Source of the DNA: Lolium rigidum
Lineage: Eukaryota; Streptophyta; Magnoliopsida; Poales; Poaceae
Length of the DNA stretch: 64,000 nt
Direction of reading: 5' to 3'
Assembly: GCF_022539505.1 (NCBI RefSeq)
Contig: NC_061508.1
Coordinates: 339,773,484-339,837,483 of the forward strand
A program made the translations under genes and the position numbers. Below, piece by piece: positions 1 to 12,015 of the stretch (its first letter is position 1; the number at the start of each line of letters is the position of its first letter). Under the pieces are notes generated by a model that had not been told where the DNA came from, made no database searches, and saw only the letters and a list, made by a program, of their open reading frames with translations.

Positions 1-33
1 TGTTATGTATATGTGTATCACTACTATCGAGAT

Positions 34-405
34 CTAACGAAATAAGCCATTCTTTTCAGGTGCTCGACCATAAAAGATATTATTCATAAAAATAGAACAA
101 CCATTATTCTCAGACTTGAATGAATAACCGTCTTGCATTAAACAAGATCCTGATATAATGTTCATGCTCAACGCGGGTACAAAATAACAATTATTTAGGC
201 TTAAAACTAATCCCGAAGGTAGATGTAGAGGAAGTGTGCCGACGACGATCACATCGACTTTGGATCCATTTCCAACGCGCATGGTCACTTCATCCTTTAG
301 TAGTCTTCGTTTATTCTTTAGTTCCTGTTTCGAGTTACAAATATGAGCAACCGAACCAAGTATCAAATACCCAGGTACTAGTACGAGAACCAGTAAGATA
401 AACAT
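34..405 (-). pseudogene. Copia protease / GAG-pre-integrase fragment
   Basis: This continues the gag-pol reading after a frameshift near 358, which falls within the aspartic-protease active-site region. Downstream of it the sequence reads AHICNS, followed by a stretch typical of the Copia protease to pre-integrase region (VGNGSKVDV, then LNNCYFVPALSMNIISGSCL). A stop occurs at 34-36, so the frame is broken again toward the window edge. Integrase, reverse transcriptase and RNase H would lie to the left of the window. The fragment belongs to the same element as the gag at 335-1318. Confidence 0.75.
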
Positions 406-1318
406 CTATAACATGTATATCAGATATACCTTCTTTCTTCTTCTTGACAAGGCCGCTCTTCAGATCCGCCAAATACTTGGAGCAGTTACACTTCCAGTGT
501 CCCTTCTCCTTGCAGTAATAGCACTCAGCATCAGGCTTAGGGCCGTTCTTAGGTTTCATAGGAGGCGTGGTAGCTTTCTTGCCACCCTTCTTGAATTTTC
601 CCTTAGACTTGCCCCGTTTCTTGAAACTGGTGGTCTTGTTGACCATCAACACTTGGTGCTCTTTCTTGATCTCAATCTCAGCAGCTTTTAGCATGCCAAA
701 GAGTTCAGAAACTCCTTGTTCATGTTCTCGCATATTGTAGTTCATCACAAAGTTCTTGTAACTTGGTGGCGGTGATTGAAGGACACGATTAATCCCCGAT
801 CCGTTAGGAATCACTATTCCCAAATCACCGAGTTTCTTCGCATGCCCGGTCATGACGAGCATGTGCTCACTAATGGAGCTGCCTTCTTCCATCATACAAG
901 CTGAAAAATGTTTCGATGCTTCATAGCATTCCACGGCCGCATGAGTCTCAAAAATAGTCTTCAACTCTTTCATCAACTCATGAGGATCGTGGTGCTCAAA
1001 ACGTTTTTGAAGATCGGATTCCGCATCGCATAAGATGGCACACTCGAACTTGAGAGTACCGAGTTTTCCGAGTCGCGTAAACATTCTTTACTTCATCGGT
1101 TTCGGTTTCGCTGGAGGGTCACCTAGCGGTGCATCAAGCACATATTGCAGATTTCCGCCATTGAGGAAGATCCTCACATGACGGAACCAGTCGGTGAAGT
1201 TGCTACCGTTGCTCTTAAGCTTTTCTTTCTCTAGGAACTGGTTAAAATTGATTGGGGACGCCATATCTACAACATATTTGCAATAATTTAGACTAAGTTT
1301 ATGACAAATTGAGTTCAA
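335..1318 (-). pseudogene. Copia gag polyprotein, broken
   Basis: This is the structural gag protein that would package retrotransposon RNA in cytoplasmic particles. The N-terminus (1264 downward, MASPINFNQFLEKEK) matches the usual start of Angela/BARE gag. A single in-frame TAA near 1085-1087 separates the first part (about 60 residues) from the main part (about 250 residues), since both are in the same frame. The second part carries a retrotransposon gag domain, a lysine-rich linker, and a CCHC zinc knuckle near 450-500 (CYYCKEKGHWKCNC). It ends at the protease junction, where a frameshift near 358 moves the reading into the next fragment. The family assignment is firm. The gene is dead because of the stop and the frameshift. 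Confidence 0.85.
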
Positions 1319-2444
1319 AATTTTAATTCAATATAATTAAAAAACTATGTGAACTCCCACTCAAAACAATATCCCTCGCATTGTCTTAGTGATCACACGA
1401 ACCAAATCCACCACACCAAGTCCGATCATCACGAGACAAGATGTAACTTCAATGGCGAACACTCAAAGTGTTCATCATATCAATCATATGATTCATGCTC
1501 TACCTTTCGGTATCACGTGTTCCGAGACCATGTCCGTACATGCTAGGCTCGTCAAGGCCACCTTAGTATCCGCATGTGCAAATCGGCTTGCACCCGTTGT
1601 ATGCACTTGTTGATTCTATCACACCCGATCATCACGAGATGCTTCGAAACGACAAGTCTTGGCAACGGTGCTACTAAGGATGAACACTTTATTATCTTGA
1701 GATTTTAGTGAGAGGGATCATCTTATAATGCTACCGTCGCGATCTAAGCAAAATAAGATGCATAAAAGGATTAACATCACATGCAGTTCATATGTGATAT
1801 GATATGGCCCTTTTGTCTTTGCGCCTTTGATCTTCATCTCCAAAGCGTGGACATGATCTCCATCATCAACGGGCATGATCTCCATCATCGTCGGCGAAGC
1901 ACCAAGGTCAATGGCACCGTCTTCATGATCGTCCTCCATGTAGCAACTATTACAACTACTTTGAAATACTACTCAACATGAAATTTAAAGACAACCATAA
2001 GGCTCCTGCCGGTTGCCACAATACAATAATGATCATCTCATACATATTCATCATCACATTATGGCCATATCACATCACCAAACCCTGCAAAAACAAGTTA
2101 GACGTTCTCTAATTTGGTTTGCATATTTTACGTGGTTTAGGGTTTTCGAGTAAGATCCAATCTACCTACGAACATGAACCACAACGGTGATACTAGTGTT
2201 TTCAATAGAAGAGTAAATTGAATCTTCACTATAGTAGGAGAGACAGACACCCGCAAAGCCACTTATTCAATACAAGTTGCATGTCGAGCGTGGAGCAAAT
2301 CTCATGAACGCGGTCATGTAAAGTTAGCCCGAGCCGCTTCATCCCACTATGCCACAAAGATGCAAAGTACTCAACTAAAGATAACAAGAGCATCAACGCC
2401 CACAAACCATTGTGTTCTACTCGTGCAACCATCTATGCATAGAC

Positions 2445-2459
2445 ACGGCTCGATACCAC
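2445..2459 (-). promoter_or_regulatory. Copia primer-binding site (initiator tRNA-Met type)
   Basis: Immediately inside the LTR the minus strand reads GTGGTATCGAGCCG. This is close to the TGGTATCAGAGC consensus that pairs with the 3' end of initiator tRNA-Met to prime reverse transcription. The AGA to GA change means that pairing would be imperfect. Confidence 0.7.
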
Positions 2460-4247
2460 CGTAGGATAACGTTGCATAGAAAACAAAAAATTTCCTACCG
2501 CGAACACGAAATCCAAGCCAAGATGCAATCTAGAAAACGGTAGCAACGAGGGGATTATCGAGTCTCACCCTTGAAGAGATTCCAAAGCCTACAAGAGGAG
2601 GCTCTTGTTGCTGCGGTAGACGTTCACTTGCCGCTTGCAAAAGCGCGTAGAAGATCTTGATCACGATCGGTTCCGGCGCCACGAACGGGCAGCACCTCCG
2701 TACTCGGTCACACGTTCGGTTGTTGATGAAGACGACGTCCACCTCCCCGTTCCAGCGGGCAGCGGAAGTAGTAGCTCCTCTTGAATCCGGTAGCACGACG
2801 ATGTGGTGTCGGTGGCGGTGAAGAAGTCCGGCGGAGCTTCGCTAAGCTATGCGGGCAATATGGAGGAGAGGAGCTTGGCTAGGGTTTGGGAGGGGGTGGC
2901 CGGCCACTCAAGGGGGGCGGCCAGCTTGTGGTCTTGGGGTGGCCGGCCCCTCCCTTGGCCCCTCATTATATAGGTGGATCCCCAAGAGTTGGTCTCCAAG
3001 TCTTCGAATAAGACCCGAACCAAAAACCTTCCATATGGTGGTGAAACCTAGCCCAACTAGGACTCCCACCCAAAGGTGGGATTTCCACCTCCCATAGGGG
3101 GGGTGGCCGGCCCCCTATGGTGGAGTCCACTTGGGACTCCACCCCATCTAGGGCTGGCCGGCCATGGAGGTGGAGTCCCTTGTGGACTCCACCTTCCTTG
3201 GTGGTTTCTTCCGGACTTTTCTAGAACCTTCTAGAACCTTCCATAGAACCTTCCGTGACATTTTATTCACATAAAATGACATCCTATATATGAATCTTAT
3301 TCTCCGGACCATTCCGGAACTCCTCGTGATGTCCGGGATCACATCCGGGACTCCGAACAAATATTCCAACTTCATTCCATATTCAAGTACTACCATTTCA
3401 ACATCCAACTTTAAGTGTGTCACCCTACGGTTCGCGAACTATGCGGACATGGTTGAGTACTCACTCCGACCAATAACCAATAGCGGGATCCGGAGATCCA
3501 TAATGGCTCCCACATATTCAACGATGACTTTAGTGATCGAATGAACCATTCACATACGATACCAATTCCCTTTGTCACGCGATATTTTACTTGTCCGAGG
3601 TTTGATCATCGGTATCACACTATACCTTGTTCAACCTCGTCTCCCGACAAGTACTCTTTACTCGTACCGTGGTATGTGGTCTCTTATGAACTTATTCATA
3701 TGCTTGCAAGACATTAGACGACATTCCACCGAGAGGGCCCAGAGTATATCTATCCGTCATCGGGATGGACAAATCCCACTATTGATCCATATGCCTCAAC
3801 TCATACTTTCCGGATACTTAATCCCACCTTTATAACCACCCATTTACGCAGTGGCGTTTGATGTAATCAAAGTACCTTTCCGGTATAAGTGATTTACATG
3901 ATCTCATGGTCATAAGGACTAGGTAACTATGTATCGAAAGCTTATAGCAAATAACTTAATGACGTGATCTTATGCTACGCTTAATTGGGTGTGTCCATTA
4001 TATCATTCATACAATGACATAACCTTGTTATTAATAACATCCAATGTTCATGATTATGAAACTAATCATCCATTAATCAACAAGCTAGTTTAAGAGGCAT
4101 ACTAGGGACTTCTTGTTTGTCTACATATCACACATGTACTAATGTTTCGGTTAATACAATTATAGCATGATATATAAACATTTATCATAAACATAAAGAT
4201 ATAAATAATAACCACTTTATTATTGCCTCTAGGGCATATCTCCTTCA
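2460..4247 (-). repeat. Angela-like 5' LTR
   Basis: About 1.79 kb. On the minus strand it begins TGAAGGAGATATGCCC at 4247 and ends CCTACG at 2460. The sister LTR at 43839-45618 begins TGTTGG and ends CCTACA, so both termini here are slightly mutated. The two LTRs are recognisably similar along their length, for example near 3985 and 44100 (TAATTGGGTGTGTCCATT-type sequence). The first three minus-strand bases, TGA, also serve as the stop codon of the disrupted gag ORF at 4248-4973. Confidence 0.85.
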
Positions 4248-5688
4248 CTCTTCAGGAATGATAAAGTCTCTTGGCTTCTTGGTGGAGGAGACCTTGTCGT
4301 CATCGGGCTTGGAGGAGAACTTGGAGAATCCTTTGGAGAGTGACTTGAACTTATCCTTGAGGACAAGCCTTCCACCATTATCTTCTCTTCTCTCATAGAT
4401 ACAATCCACAACAAAATGACTTTTGTCGCCGCAATTGTAGCATGTTCTCCCCCTTTTCCGTTCCCTTGGACTCTTGGAGAAGTTTCTTGGAGAATCACGT
4501 AGTCTTCTTGATCTTGTGCTTCGAGGCTTGTTTCCCTCCCAAAATTTCTTGGCGGCAAGGGCCATATGTTCATGATAGTTGGTCTTGAGATCTTCCGGAC
4601 CCCACTCAATGGGATCATCATCGCTTTCACTAGCTTCATGCACCTTCATCTTCAATGCGAGGTTGGGATTGCGAGTGTTGTGAGCGCGAGCAACAATATT
4701 CTCCGCATTCTTCTTGGAGATGTCCAAAGTGATGACTTCGCTAAGGACTTCATCGGATGTCAAAGCACGGAAGGAGACGTTTTGGCGGATGGCCGTCAAC
4801 TTCACTTCCTCATAAGGGAGGAGAGCGTTGTAGAACTTTCTCTTGATCCAATGATCATCCACAAACGTTGCTCCAAGATCTTGCATTTGTACGGCAAGAG
4901 CGATGAGGCGCCTATACATTTCTTCGGGGGACTCTCCTTCATTCATGACGAAGTTGTCGGCCATGTTGTTCACTTCATCGAAACGAGAGCTTTGGATACT
5001 CTCATTTCCGAGGAAGAGCTTGTCGAGCTTGTCCCATGCTTCTTTGGCGGTCTTGAGTGAGCGGATATGAGGACGGCCATGTGGATCATGTTGATGGCGG
5101 TGGCGTTGAGTTGGTCATCCACCACTTCTCTTCTTGTCAAGTTCTTTGGGTCTCGTGGTGAATAGCCTTCCTCAATGATGCGCCAAAGCTCGGTAGACGC
5201 GCTGCGCACATGAGACCTCATTAAAAATTGCCAATTCTCAAAGCTATTTGATTCAAGTAACGGTGGTGAACCATGCGACAAGATATGTGGCATCGGTATT
5301 GGAACGTTTATGGTGTAATCACTTGGTGGTGGCACCGCATGATTATCCCCTAGACGTTCCGCAACCGGTGTCTCATCCTTCCCCTTTGTTGAAGTGCCGG
5401 TCTCCCCAAGCCCTTCCTTTTTTGGATCTTTTGTCGATTGCGCGACAAAATAACCAAGAGCAAATTGACTAGCTTTTGGTGGAGGATCCGCGGCACTTGC
5501 ATTAGGATTTTCGCAGGGGTTAGCTTTTGAGCAACCAACTCCATCATCATTTCCTTCATTTGGCTAACGATGGATGACTCCAATTTCTTGAGGTCATCCA
5601 ACGTAGCCGTTGTGCTATCGATGGTAGATGATGGAGCGGGTGGCTCAAGGGAAGGGGTCCCATTCACAACCTTCTCTTGTCCGGCCAT
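4248..5688 (-). pseudogene. LTR-retrotransposon gag (UBN2/Copia type), interrupted
   Basis: Three minus-strand blocks make up one gag gene. 5688-5350 is an N-terminal block (MAGQEKVVNGTPSLEP). 5335-4970 carries the gag-like domain (SFENWQFLMRSHVRSASTEL). 4973-4248 holds the rest of the gag domain, a basic serine-rich linker, and a CCHC knuckle (CYNCGDKSHFVVDC) near 4440. Frame changes near 5340 and 5060 separate the blocks. The gene is cut at 4248 by the Angela-like LTR, whose first bases supply the stop codon. The rest of its pol region is not in the window. The fold is that of Copia gag proteins, though I cannot name the family. Confidence 0.75.
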
Positions 5689-5718
5689 TTCTTAGGCGGT
5701 AAAGCCCGAGCAAGAAAA

Positions 5719-5734
5719 CCTTGCTCTGATACGA
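5719..5734 (-). promoter_or_regulatory. Primer-binding site of the interrupted LTR element
   Basis: The minus strand reads TCGTATCAGAGCAAGG between the gag gene and the LTR, matching the TATCAGAGC core of an initiator tRNA-Met primer site. This fixes the inner boundary of the LTR at about 5733. Confidence 0.6.
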
Positions 5735-7097
5735 TTTGAACGGATCGTAGCGGACAAGAGGGGGGGGGGGGGTGAATGGATGCTACACAAAATTTAATTC
5801 CTTTCAGATTTTAGCAAGCGGAAGGTAAAGGTGAATACTTTAGTGGTGAAGGTGTTCCTACTATGATCCTAGACAAGTGCAACAAGTAAAGGAACCAAAC
5901 ACAAGTAACAAAGATGAGGAACGGGACAACCGGAGGGCGTGGAGTCGAGGCGAGGATTTGTTTCCCGCAGTTCCTCCCACAAGAGGGAGTACATGTGTGT
6001 TGAGGAGGTGCTAGCCTCACACAAGAGGCTAGGCGGCCTCACCACGAAGGAAGGCCTCACCTTCTTCCTCGAGAGAGCTCCACAAATGGGCTCCCCCTTC
6101 TCCACTAAGGCACCGGTCGAGGCGGTGGTTCCTTCACAAGGTTGGGGCGAGCTCCACAACACTAGGAGGCTCCCAACAACCTATGGGGCTAGCACAACAC
6201 CAAGCTAGCCTCCATAGGTGCACTTCCTCCAAGATCCCACCATAGGAACCCTAACTCCAAGATCCACTAAGGACTAGCACGAATTGGTGAAATCTCTCTT
6301 GGTAGAACTATAGATCGGGGCCTCCTCCACCACTCCTCAAAGTTTAGGCAAGATTGGTTGGATGGTTGGGGAGATCCTCAAGGATTAAGCTCAGCAACAA
6401 TGGAGGAGAGAGAGAGAAGAGATAAAAACGAGCTGGGGAAGAAGGGCCCTTTTAAATAGGCCCCCCGAAATCCAACCGTTATCTGCAGTTTTCGCCTAAG
6501 CGGTACTACCGCTTTGGTAAGCGGTACTACCGCTCTGGATTCGAAATCCCCACAGATCTTATCCACGTGGACACATAGCGCTACTACCGCTTGCGGTACC
6601 GCTCGAGGTACCGCAATGGCCTCTGGGACATACTGGATCTCAAGCGGTACCGAAGCGGTACCACAGCGGTAGTGTCGTAATTTATGTTACGGTACTTAAG
6701 CGGTACCGAGGTGGTACTACCGCTCTCAAGCGATACTACCGCTCAAGGTACCGCAAAGGTACCGTAACTTGTTCTATGGGACTTTCTCAGTGCAAAGCTC
6801 CAGAGCGGTACCGTTGGGCGGTACCAGTAGGGGTAGCGGCACTACCGCTACTGGTACCGGTAGTACCGGTCAGGCAAAAACTGCTTTTTCCTCTTTTCCT
6901 CTCCAACCATGTCACCTCGCGATACACACACAAAACCAGAAAACCTATAAGCTACGCTTCAGTCCTCCGATCTTGACGTGTCCAGCGAGGTCACCGTGCA
7001 CTTGCAAATCTATCAAAGACACTCTTTGCACACGGTGAGATTATTCAAGTGTTGTCATCAAATACACAAAACACGGGATTTAGACTTTGCTCTTTCA
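5733..7097 (-). repeat. LTR copy 1 of the interrupted element
   Basis: On the minus strand it begins TGAAAGAGCAAAGTC at 7097 and ends just before the primer site. A TATA-like CCTATTTAAAAGG lies at 6448-6460 and separates a GC-rich U3 filled with GCGGTAC motifs from the R/U5 part. A run of 12 or more G lies near 5760-5772. Sequence similarity to the second copy stops exactly at 7097 and 8477, which supports these as true LTR termini. Confidence 0.65.
6490..6875. repeat. GCGGTAC palindromic motif cluster (copy 1)
   Basis: There are at least a dozen variants of AGCGGTACTACCGCT, GCGGTACCGC and GGTACCG in direct and inverted order within about 390 bp of LTR U3. Many are near-perfect palindromes that could form hairpins. 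The cluster recurs at 7895-8255. Confidence 0.7.
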
Positions 7098-7559
7098 ACC
7101 ACCAAGCCGGAAGATTGGCTGGCGGACTATGTGACATCAGTATACGTCGCTGGAGGTGGAGGAACCGCAGCTGGCGGAGGAAACCGGCGTTGGGCGGTGA
7201 GAATCATACCGTCCTTCCTGGTAGGACCGGCACGCATTTGGCTTAACAATTTGGCAAAGGGAAGTAGAAACAGCTGGCTTGATTTTGAAGAAGCTTTCGT
7301 GAGCAACTTCAGTAGCATGTACTGGAGGCCAAACATGTCGCCATGTGCCAGCAGCGCGAGAATGAAACATGCCGGGATTATCTGACCCGGTGGAACTCCA
7401 CGAGAAACTCTTGCGAAGGTGTGATAGAAGCACAAGCAATTGCTTGGTTCTGTAACGGGTGCCGGAGAGGTTCGCCGCTGTGGAAAAAGCTACAGAGAAA
7501 CATGCCAACCACTTGGTGGCTGATAGCTACGCATTAGGAGATCCAATGCAACCGGCAAA
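7098..7559 (+). pseudogene. Gypsy gag fragment between two LTR copies
   Basis: The plus strand encodes a retrotransposon gag segment. It runs KPEDWLADYV, then GPARIWLNNLAKGSRNSWLD, then FEEAFVSNFSSMYWRPN near 7170-7335. After a frame change near 7340 it continues in another frame as CQQRENETCRDYLTRWNSTR to about 7530. This is the Retrotrans_gag pattern of Ty3/Gypsy elements (a tryptophan in SW-LDFEEAF, then the RDYLTRW region). It lies opposite in strand to the LTRs on either side and has no other Gypsy parts beside it, so it is a displaced fragment. Confidence 0.65.
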
Positions 7560-8477
7560 CGCTAGGAGGCTCCCAACAACCTATGGGGCTAGCACAACTC
7601 CAAGCTAGCCTCCATAGGTGCACTTCCTCCAAGATCCCACCATAGGAACCCTAACTCCAAGATCCACTAAGGACTAGCATGAATTGGTGAAATCTCTCTT
7701 GGTAGAACTATAGATCGGGGCCTCCTCCACCACTCCTCAAAATTTGGGCAAGATTGGTTGGCTGGTTGGGGAGATCCTCAAAGATTAAGCTCAGCAACAA
7801 TGGAGGAGAGAGAGAAGAGATAAAAAACGAGCTGGGGAAGAAGGGCCCTTTAAATAGGCCCCCCGAACTCCAACTGTTACCCGCAGTTTTTGCCTAAGCG
7901 GTACTACCGCTTTGGTAAGCGGTACTACCGCTCTGGATTCGAAATCCCCACAGAACTTATCCACGTGGACACATAGCGGTACTACCGCTTACAGTACCGC
8001 TTGAGGTACCGCAATGGCCTCCAGAGCTTACTGGATACCAAGCGGTACCAAAGCGGTACCACAGCGGTACTGCCGTAACTTAAGTTACGGTACTCAAGCG
8101 GTACTGAGGCGGTACTACCGCTCAAGGTACCGCAAGGGTACTATACCTTGTTTTGTGGGTCATTTTCTCAGGCAAGTCTCCAGAGCGGTACCGATGGGCG
8201 GTACCAGTAGGGGTAGCGGTACTACCGCTACTGGTACCGGTAGTACCGGCCTGACAAAAACTGCTTTCTCCTCTTTTCCTCTCCGACCATGTCACCTCGT
8301 GATACACACACAAAACCAGAAAACCTATAAGCTACGCTTCAGTCCTCCGTTCTTGACGTGTCCAGCGAGGTCACCGTGTACTTGCAAATCTATCAAAGAC
8401 ACTCTTTGCACACGGTGAGAATATTCAAGTGTTGTCATCAAACACACAAAACACGGGTTTTAGACTTTGCTCTTTCA
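7560..8477 (-). repeat. LTR copy 2, truncated
   Basis: This is a second copy of the LTR in the same orientation, aligning with about 6160-7097. It includes the TATA-like box (7848-7858) and the GCGGTAC cluster (7895-8255). Its U5 end is missing: the match starts at CTAGGAGGCTCCCAAC, about 430 bp short of the primer-site end of copy 1. The bases flanking the two outer termini differ (ACCAC versus CGAAC), so no target duplication supports a simple insertion history. Confidence 0.6.
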
Positions 8478-11400
8478 CGAACCTCTGCTCTTCCTTCCTC
8501 TTCGAAATCCTCATTGGGATCCTCTCCTCCTTCTCCGATAGTACTCGCATTCTAGCACCGCAAAATAAAAGAGAAGGCAATCAATCCCTAGGCATAGCAT
8601 CAAACCACACAACAACACACAACAGCCAACCACTAAATCAGAGACACTAAACACATCAAATAATAGCACCTAGGGCAAAATGGTTATTTTGCTAAAAAGG
8701 CTCTGCCGCACAACAAAACATAATCTACACAATCAAAGGTGGCTAATGTCCTTTGGAAACCACCAGTAGGGGCCTGATGCCAAGGTTCATTAAACAACAT
8801 TTTAAACAAAAACAACACAATTTTCCTATGGGTAAAATAAGCACTAGCATTAAATTAACCATCCACTCCAGAATATTGCACACAAGTTTTTGGTAAAATC
8901 ACAAGGAGTAAAGCTTGACTATACAAAACTACAGAAATTGGATTTACTAATTTTGGATTTTTAAAACAAAAGATAAGATTTGTATAAAACCAAAAATGAC
9001 TTAGGGACCAAATAATTGGCCTAAATCTTTCTGGGAGTCACAAAAATACATGCAGCATACCTACAGGAAGCTATCAACATGTAGAACACACTTGCACTGG
9101 AATCACACACAAATAAATTTTTAAATATTTTTGAAAAATAAAACAGTACAGAATCTAGACCAAACCAAATCCTTAGCACACAAGCACCAAAGTACAATCA
9201 ACCAGAGACAGCCATACCAATGGATATTTACTACCAAATGTGACCTAACAAAACTGTTTTGGCATTTTCTGATTTGTAAAATAATTTACAAAAATCAGAT
9301 ACTGAAAAGGTATCCCGTTTCACTAGTAAAATCCTCAGGAATAAACTACCCCTCAAAAACATATTCCCTTAGAACCAAATGTACCCTATCAAGATATCTA
9401 CAAGTAGCACTTGGGTTTTCTCCAAAACTATTTGTATTTTTCAAACTAAAAATCAAGGAAGGCCTCTCTGGACAGTATTTGATTTGTTAATCAAACAAAA
9501 TCCAAGAATCTCCTGCATGTGGGACCTATGCCAAAAGGAAGGTATTGAACTATACTGTACAGAAAAATTTACCTCATGCAAAAAGGCTTCACACAATGCA
9601 CACACTAAATAAAATATTGTAACAACAACATTTTAGAGGTTTATTTATCAGCACAAAAATATACCGTAAAATCACATGCATGTAGTTTTATATGGTCAGG
9701 ATTTTGTGTAGGAGGATCTAGGTATTTGAATCACCAAATTTGGACACTTGAGGAATTTTTTTTGAATTAAAAGGTAGGCTAGATCTCTCAGGGAATTAAC
9801 TTGCAGAAAAAGTAAAAAAAGAAACCGGCCAATTGGCCGGATCTGGCAGATTTCACCGCGGGCCGGCCCACCTGACGCCGCGGACACGCGGGAGTTCACG
9901 ATCAGAATGGCCCGGGCGGGACCAGCCGGCCCCGTGGCCATGCATGCAGCTAGGTCGCATGCTGCCGAGTGATTGGTGGCCGTCAAAGCCCTCGGCGACG
10001 TCCTAGACCCGGCGGCACCACCTCGTTGAGGAAGAGGCTGGGAATAGAGGCTCACCATGGGGTGGTCGCGGGCATGCGGAGACGAAGGGAGGGAGGTCCA
10101 GCAAGGTGCAGTGGGTCGACGCGGTCGGCTAGGGCGCTCGGGCGAGCTTCGGGACGATGACGCGGACTCAGACGAGAGATGCGCCGGGACTGGAATCGGC
10201 TGTGATGAACGACGATGATGACGGGCCTGTTGAACCAGGGGCTCGACGCAGAGGTTAAGGGGGGGCGTAGAGGGCTGCAGTGTCTCGACTAGCGACGAGT
10301 GCGAGCTGAGGCACCTTCCCAACATCAGCGAGGATGGAGACGGGCGCCACAACCGCACGGGCATAGCGTCCGCTAGCGCGCGACGACCTTCTGGTGTCTC
10401 CTGGCAAGAGATGGACATCATCAGCGATTTCTAAAACAGACAAAGGAAGGGTGTAAGGACAATATTAAAGAGGGAGGGCGGAGGAGGTCGACTTGAACGA
10501 CGTGCACCGCTCGTGATGACCAACAGAACGGTGGCATGGATTTTCCTTGTGCTTGACCGAGGGAGAAGCGGGAGGAGTAGTGTGGAGAAGAGAGGGGTCT
10601 AGTGGTGAGCGGGGGTCGTTGGAGGGGAGAGGGTATCAGCTTGGTGCTGCGGTGGCTTTATGAAGACGATCCATGGTGCACCATAGACAGGGAGCAGGGG
10701 GATCGTGGCGAGGTGTGCTCGCACGCTATTGGGCACATAGACGGTGGTGTCATGGACGTGGAAGAGTGGTGGGTGCCTTGCAGCTGAAGGGAGCAAGAGG
10801 AGCGTGCTGAGCTGGTCAGAACGAGGCCATCCCCGAGTGGAAGCACATGTGTTCGATGGGTTTTTAAGAGAGGTGAGGTCGTCCAGCTGTGGTGCAGGCC
10901 ACTTGAGAGGGTTCATGTGGCGTGCCATGCTGTTCTAAGGCGCTAGATGCGACAGGAGAGGAGTGGATAAGCGGGAACACCGTTGGCGTCCACAATAGTG
11001 CTGATCACGGGCAAAACGTGCACGGGGAAGAGGCGGTGGGACATGGGCAGCCTCGGGAGCATGCGGGTCAGAGAGAGGAGAGATGTGACGTCTCCGTGGT
11101 GCAGTCTTGGGAGCTAGGACGGTGTCTTCCTTGCTGCCCAAATTTCGGTGTCCAAAAGAGAAAGACAAAAGATGGGGAGTGCTAGGGTTGATAGGGCTGC
11201 GGGGTAGGGGTGCAAGGGTCTGTAGAAGGGTGTTGTCATGTGTTGGTGTAGAGTGAACAGGGCTGCAGCAAGATCTCTTCAAGATTTTTTGGCTAAAACC
11301 GACATATGCATGCCTCCCTTCCTCCACTCCTTCCCAAACACTAAAGGACAAGGTTTGCACTGTAGCAGGGATGGCAAGGTTGACCCAAGATGGGTTCAGG

Positions 11401-11520
11401 GGTAGCGTAGGTCATTGGCTTGTGGTGACCAACAAAGAATAGAGAGATGGGGAGGTTAGGCTACATGTAATAATGCATGCATGGCAGGCCTCCACATGCT
11501 CCAAGCAAGGATGACTTATC
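8478..11520. other. Probable degraded LTR-retrotransposon sequence, boundaries unknown
   Basis: No intact gene was found. The first 80 bp read on the minus strand as an acidic stretch (GEGGEDPNEDFEEEGRAEV) of the kind seen near the start of some Gypsy gag proteins. AT-rich sequence follows to 9780, then GC-rich leader-like DNA from 9820 to 11400. No LTR ends or primer site could be fixed. The long ORFs on both strands in the GC-rich part look like composition artefacts. A Stowaway-like terminal sequence (CTTATATTCAGAAATGGATGG) lies near 11590-11615 without a partner. Confidence 0.3.
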
Positions 11521-11958
11521 AAAGGATCAGTTTAGGGTGTCGTGTGTCGCACTATAGCCTATATTCTAGAATTTTTCTCGAAAAACTATATGGCTTATAT
11601 TCAGAAATGGATGGAGTATTTTTTTGGAGCAATAATTAATCCTTATTATTAAATCGGAGTTGGTACGCCTTAAACGGAAGCATTAAGACCTTCTGATCTG
11701 TATGTACCAGATTTGATAGTATAAAAATGCAAGATATGAAAAAACGCCATGCAGCCCCAAAGTTAAGGACTAGATGTGCAATTAAATGGACTCATTAATT
11801 ACCGTTTCTAAAAAGATTACTCTCATTTACCAAAGATACTCTCATTTAATAGTAAAGATAGGGGTTGCCTTGTAGCACTAAAATTAGCCAACCACCTATT
11901 TATTATAGTTTCATAATAACTTTGCCGTCTACAAGGTGGATTTTCTACCTTCTATGTG

Positions 11959-11966
11959 TATATAAG
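11959..11966 (+). promoter_or_regulatory. TATA box of the defensin-like gene
   Basis: TATATAAG lies 50 bp upstream of the ATG at 12016, which leaves room for a short 5' leader of roughly 20-30 bases. Confidence 0.55.
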
Positions 11967-12015
11967 AATAAGGTGCCACAATTCTCCCAATACAAGTTTG
12001 ACTTATATTTTGAGA

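Larger units (their letters stand above)
1..4247 (-). mobile_element. Angela/BARE-like Copia retrotransposon, 5' half
   Basis: Reading on the minus strand, the order is LTR (4247 to 2460), a primer-binding site, an untranslated leader, gag, and the start of the protease region, which runs off the left edge of the window. The LTR opening resembles the Angela/WIS/BARE group (GGAGATATGCCCTAGAGGC then AATAATAAA). The gag has a CCHC knuckle. Stops and frameshifts show it is not translatable. The LTR lies directly against a foreign gag gene at 4248, so this element inserted into an older one. The other LTR and its target duplication lie outside the window. Confidence 0.85.

Noticed and set aside
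9696..11360. Several ORFs over 100 codons on both strands
   Set aside because: GC-rich DNA with overlapping frames, no domain, no coherent start context; it looks like retrotransposon leader sequence.
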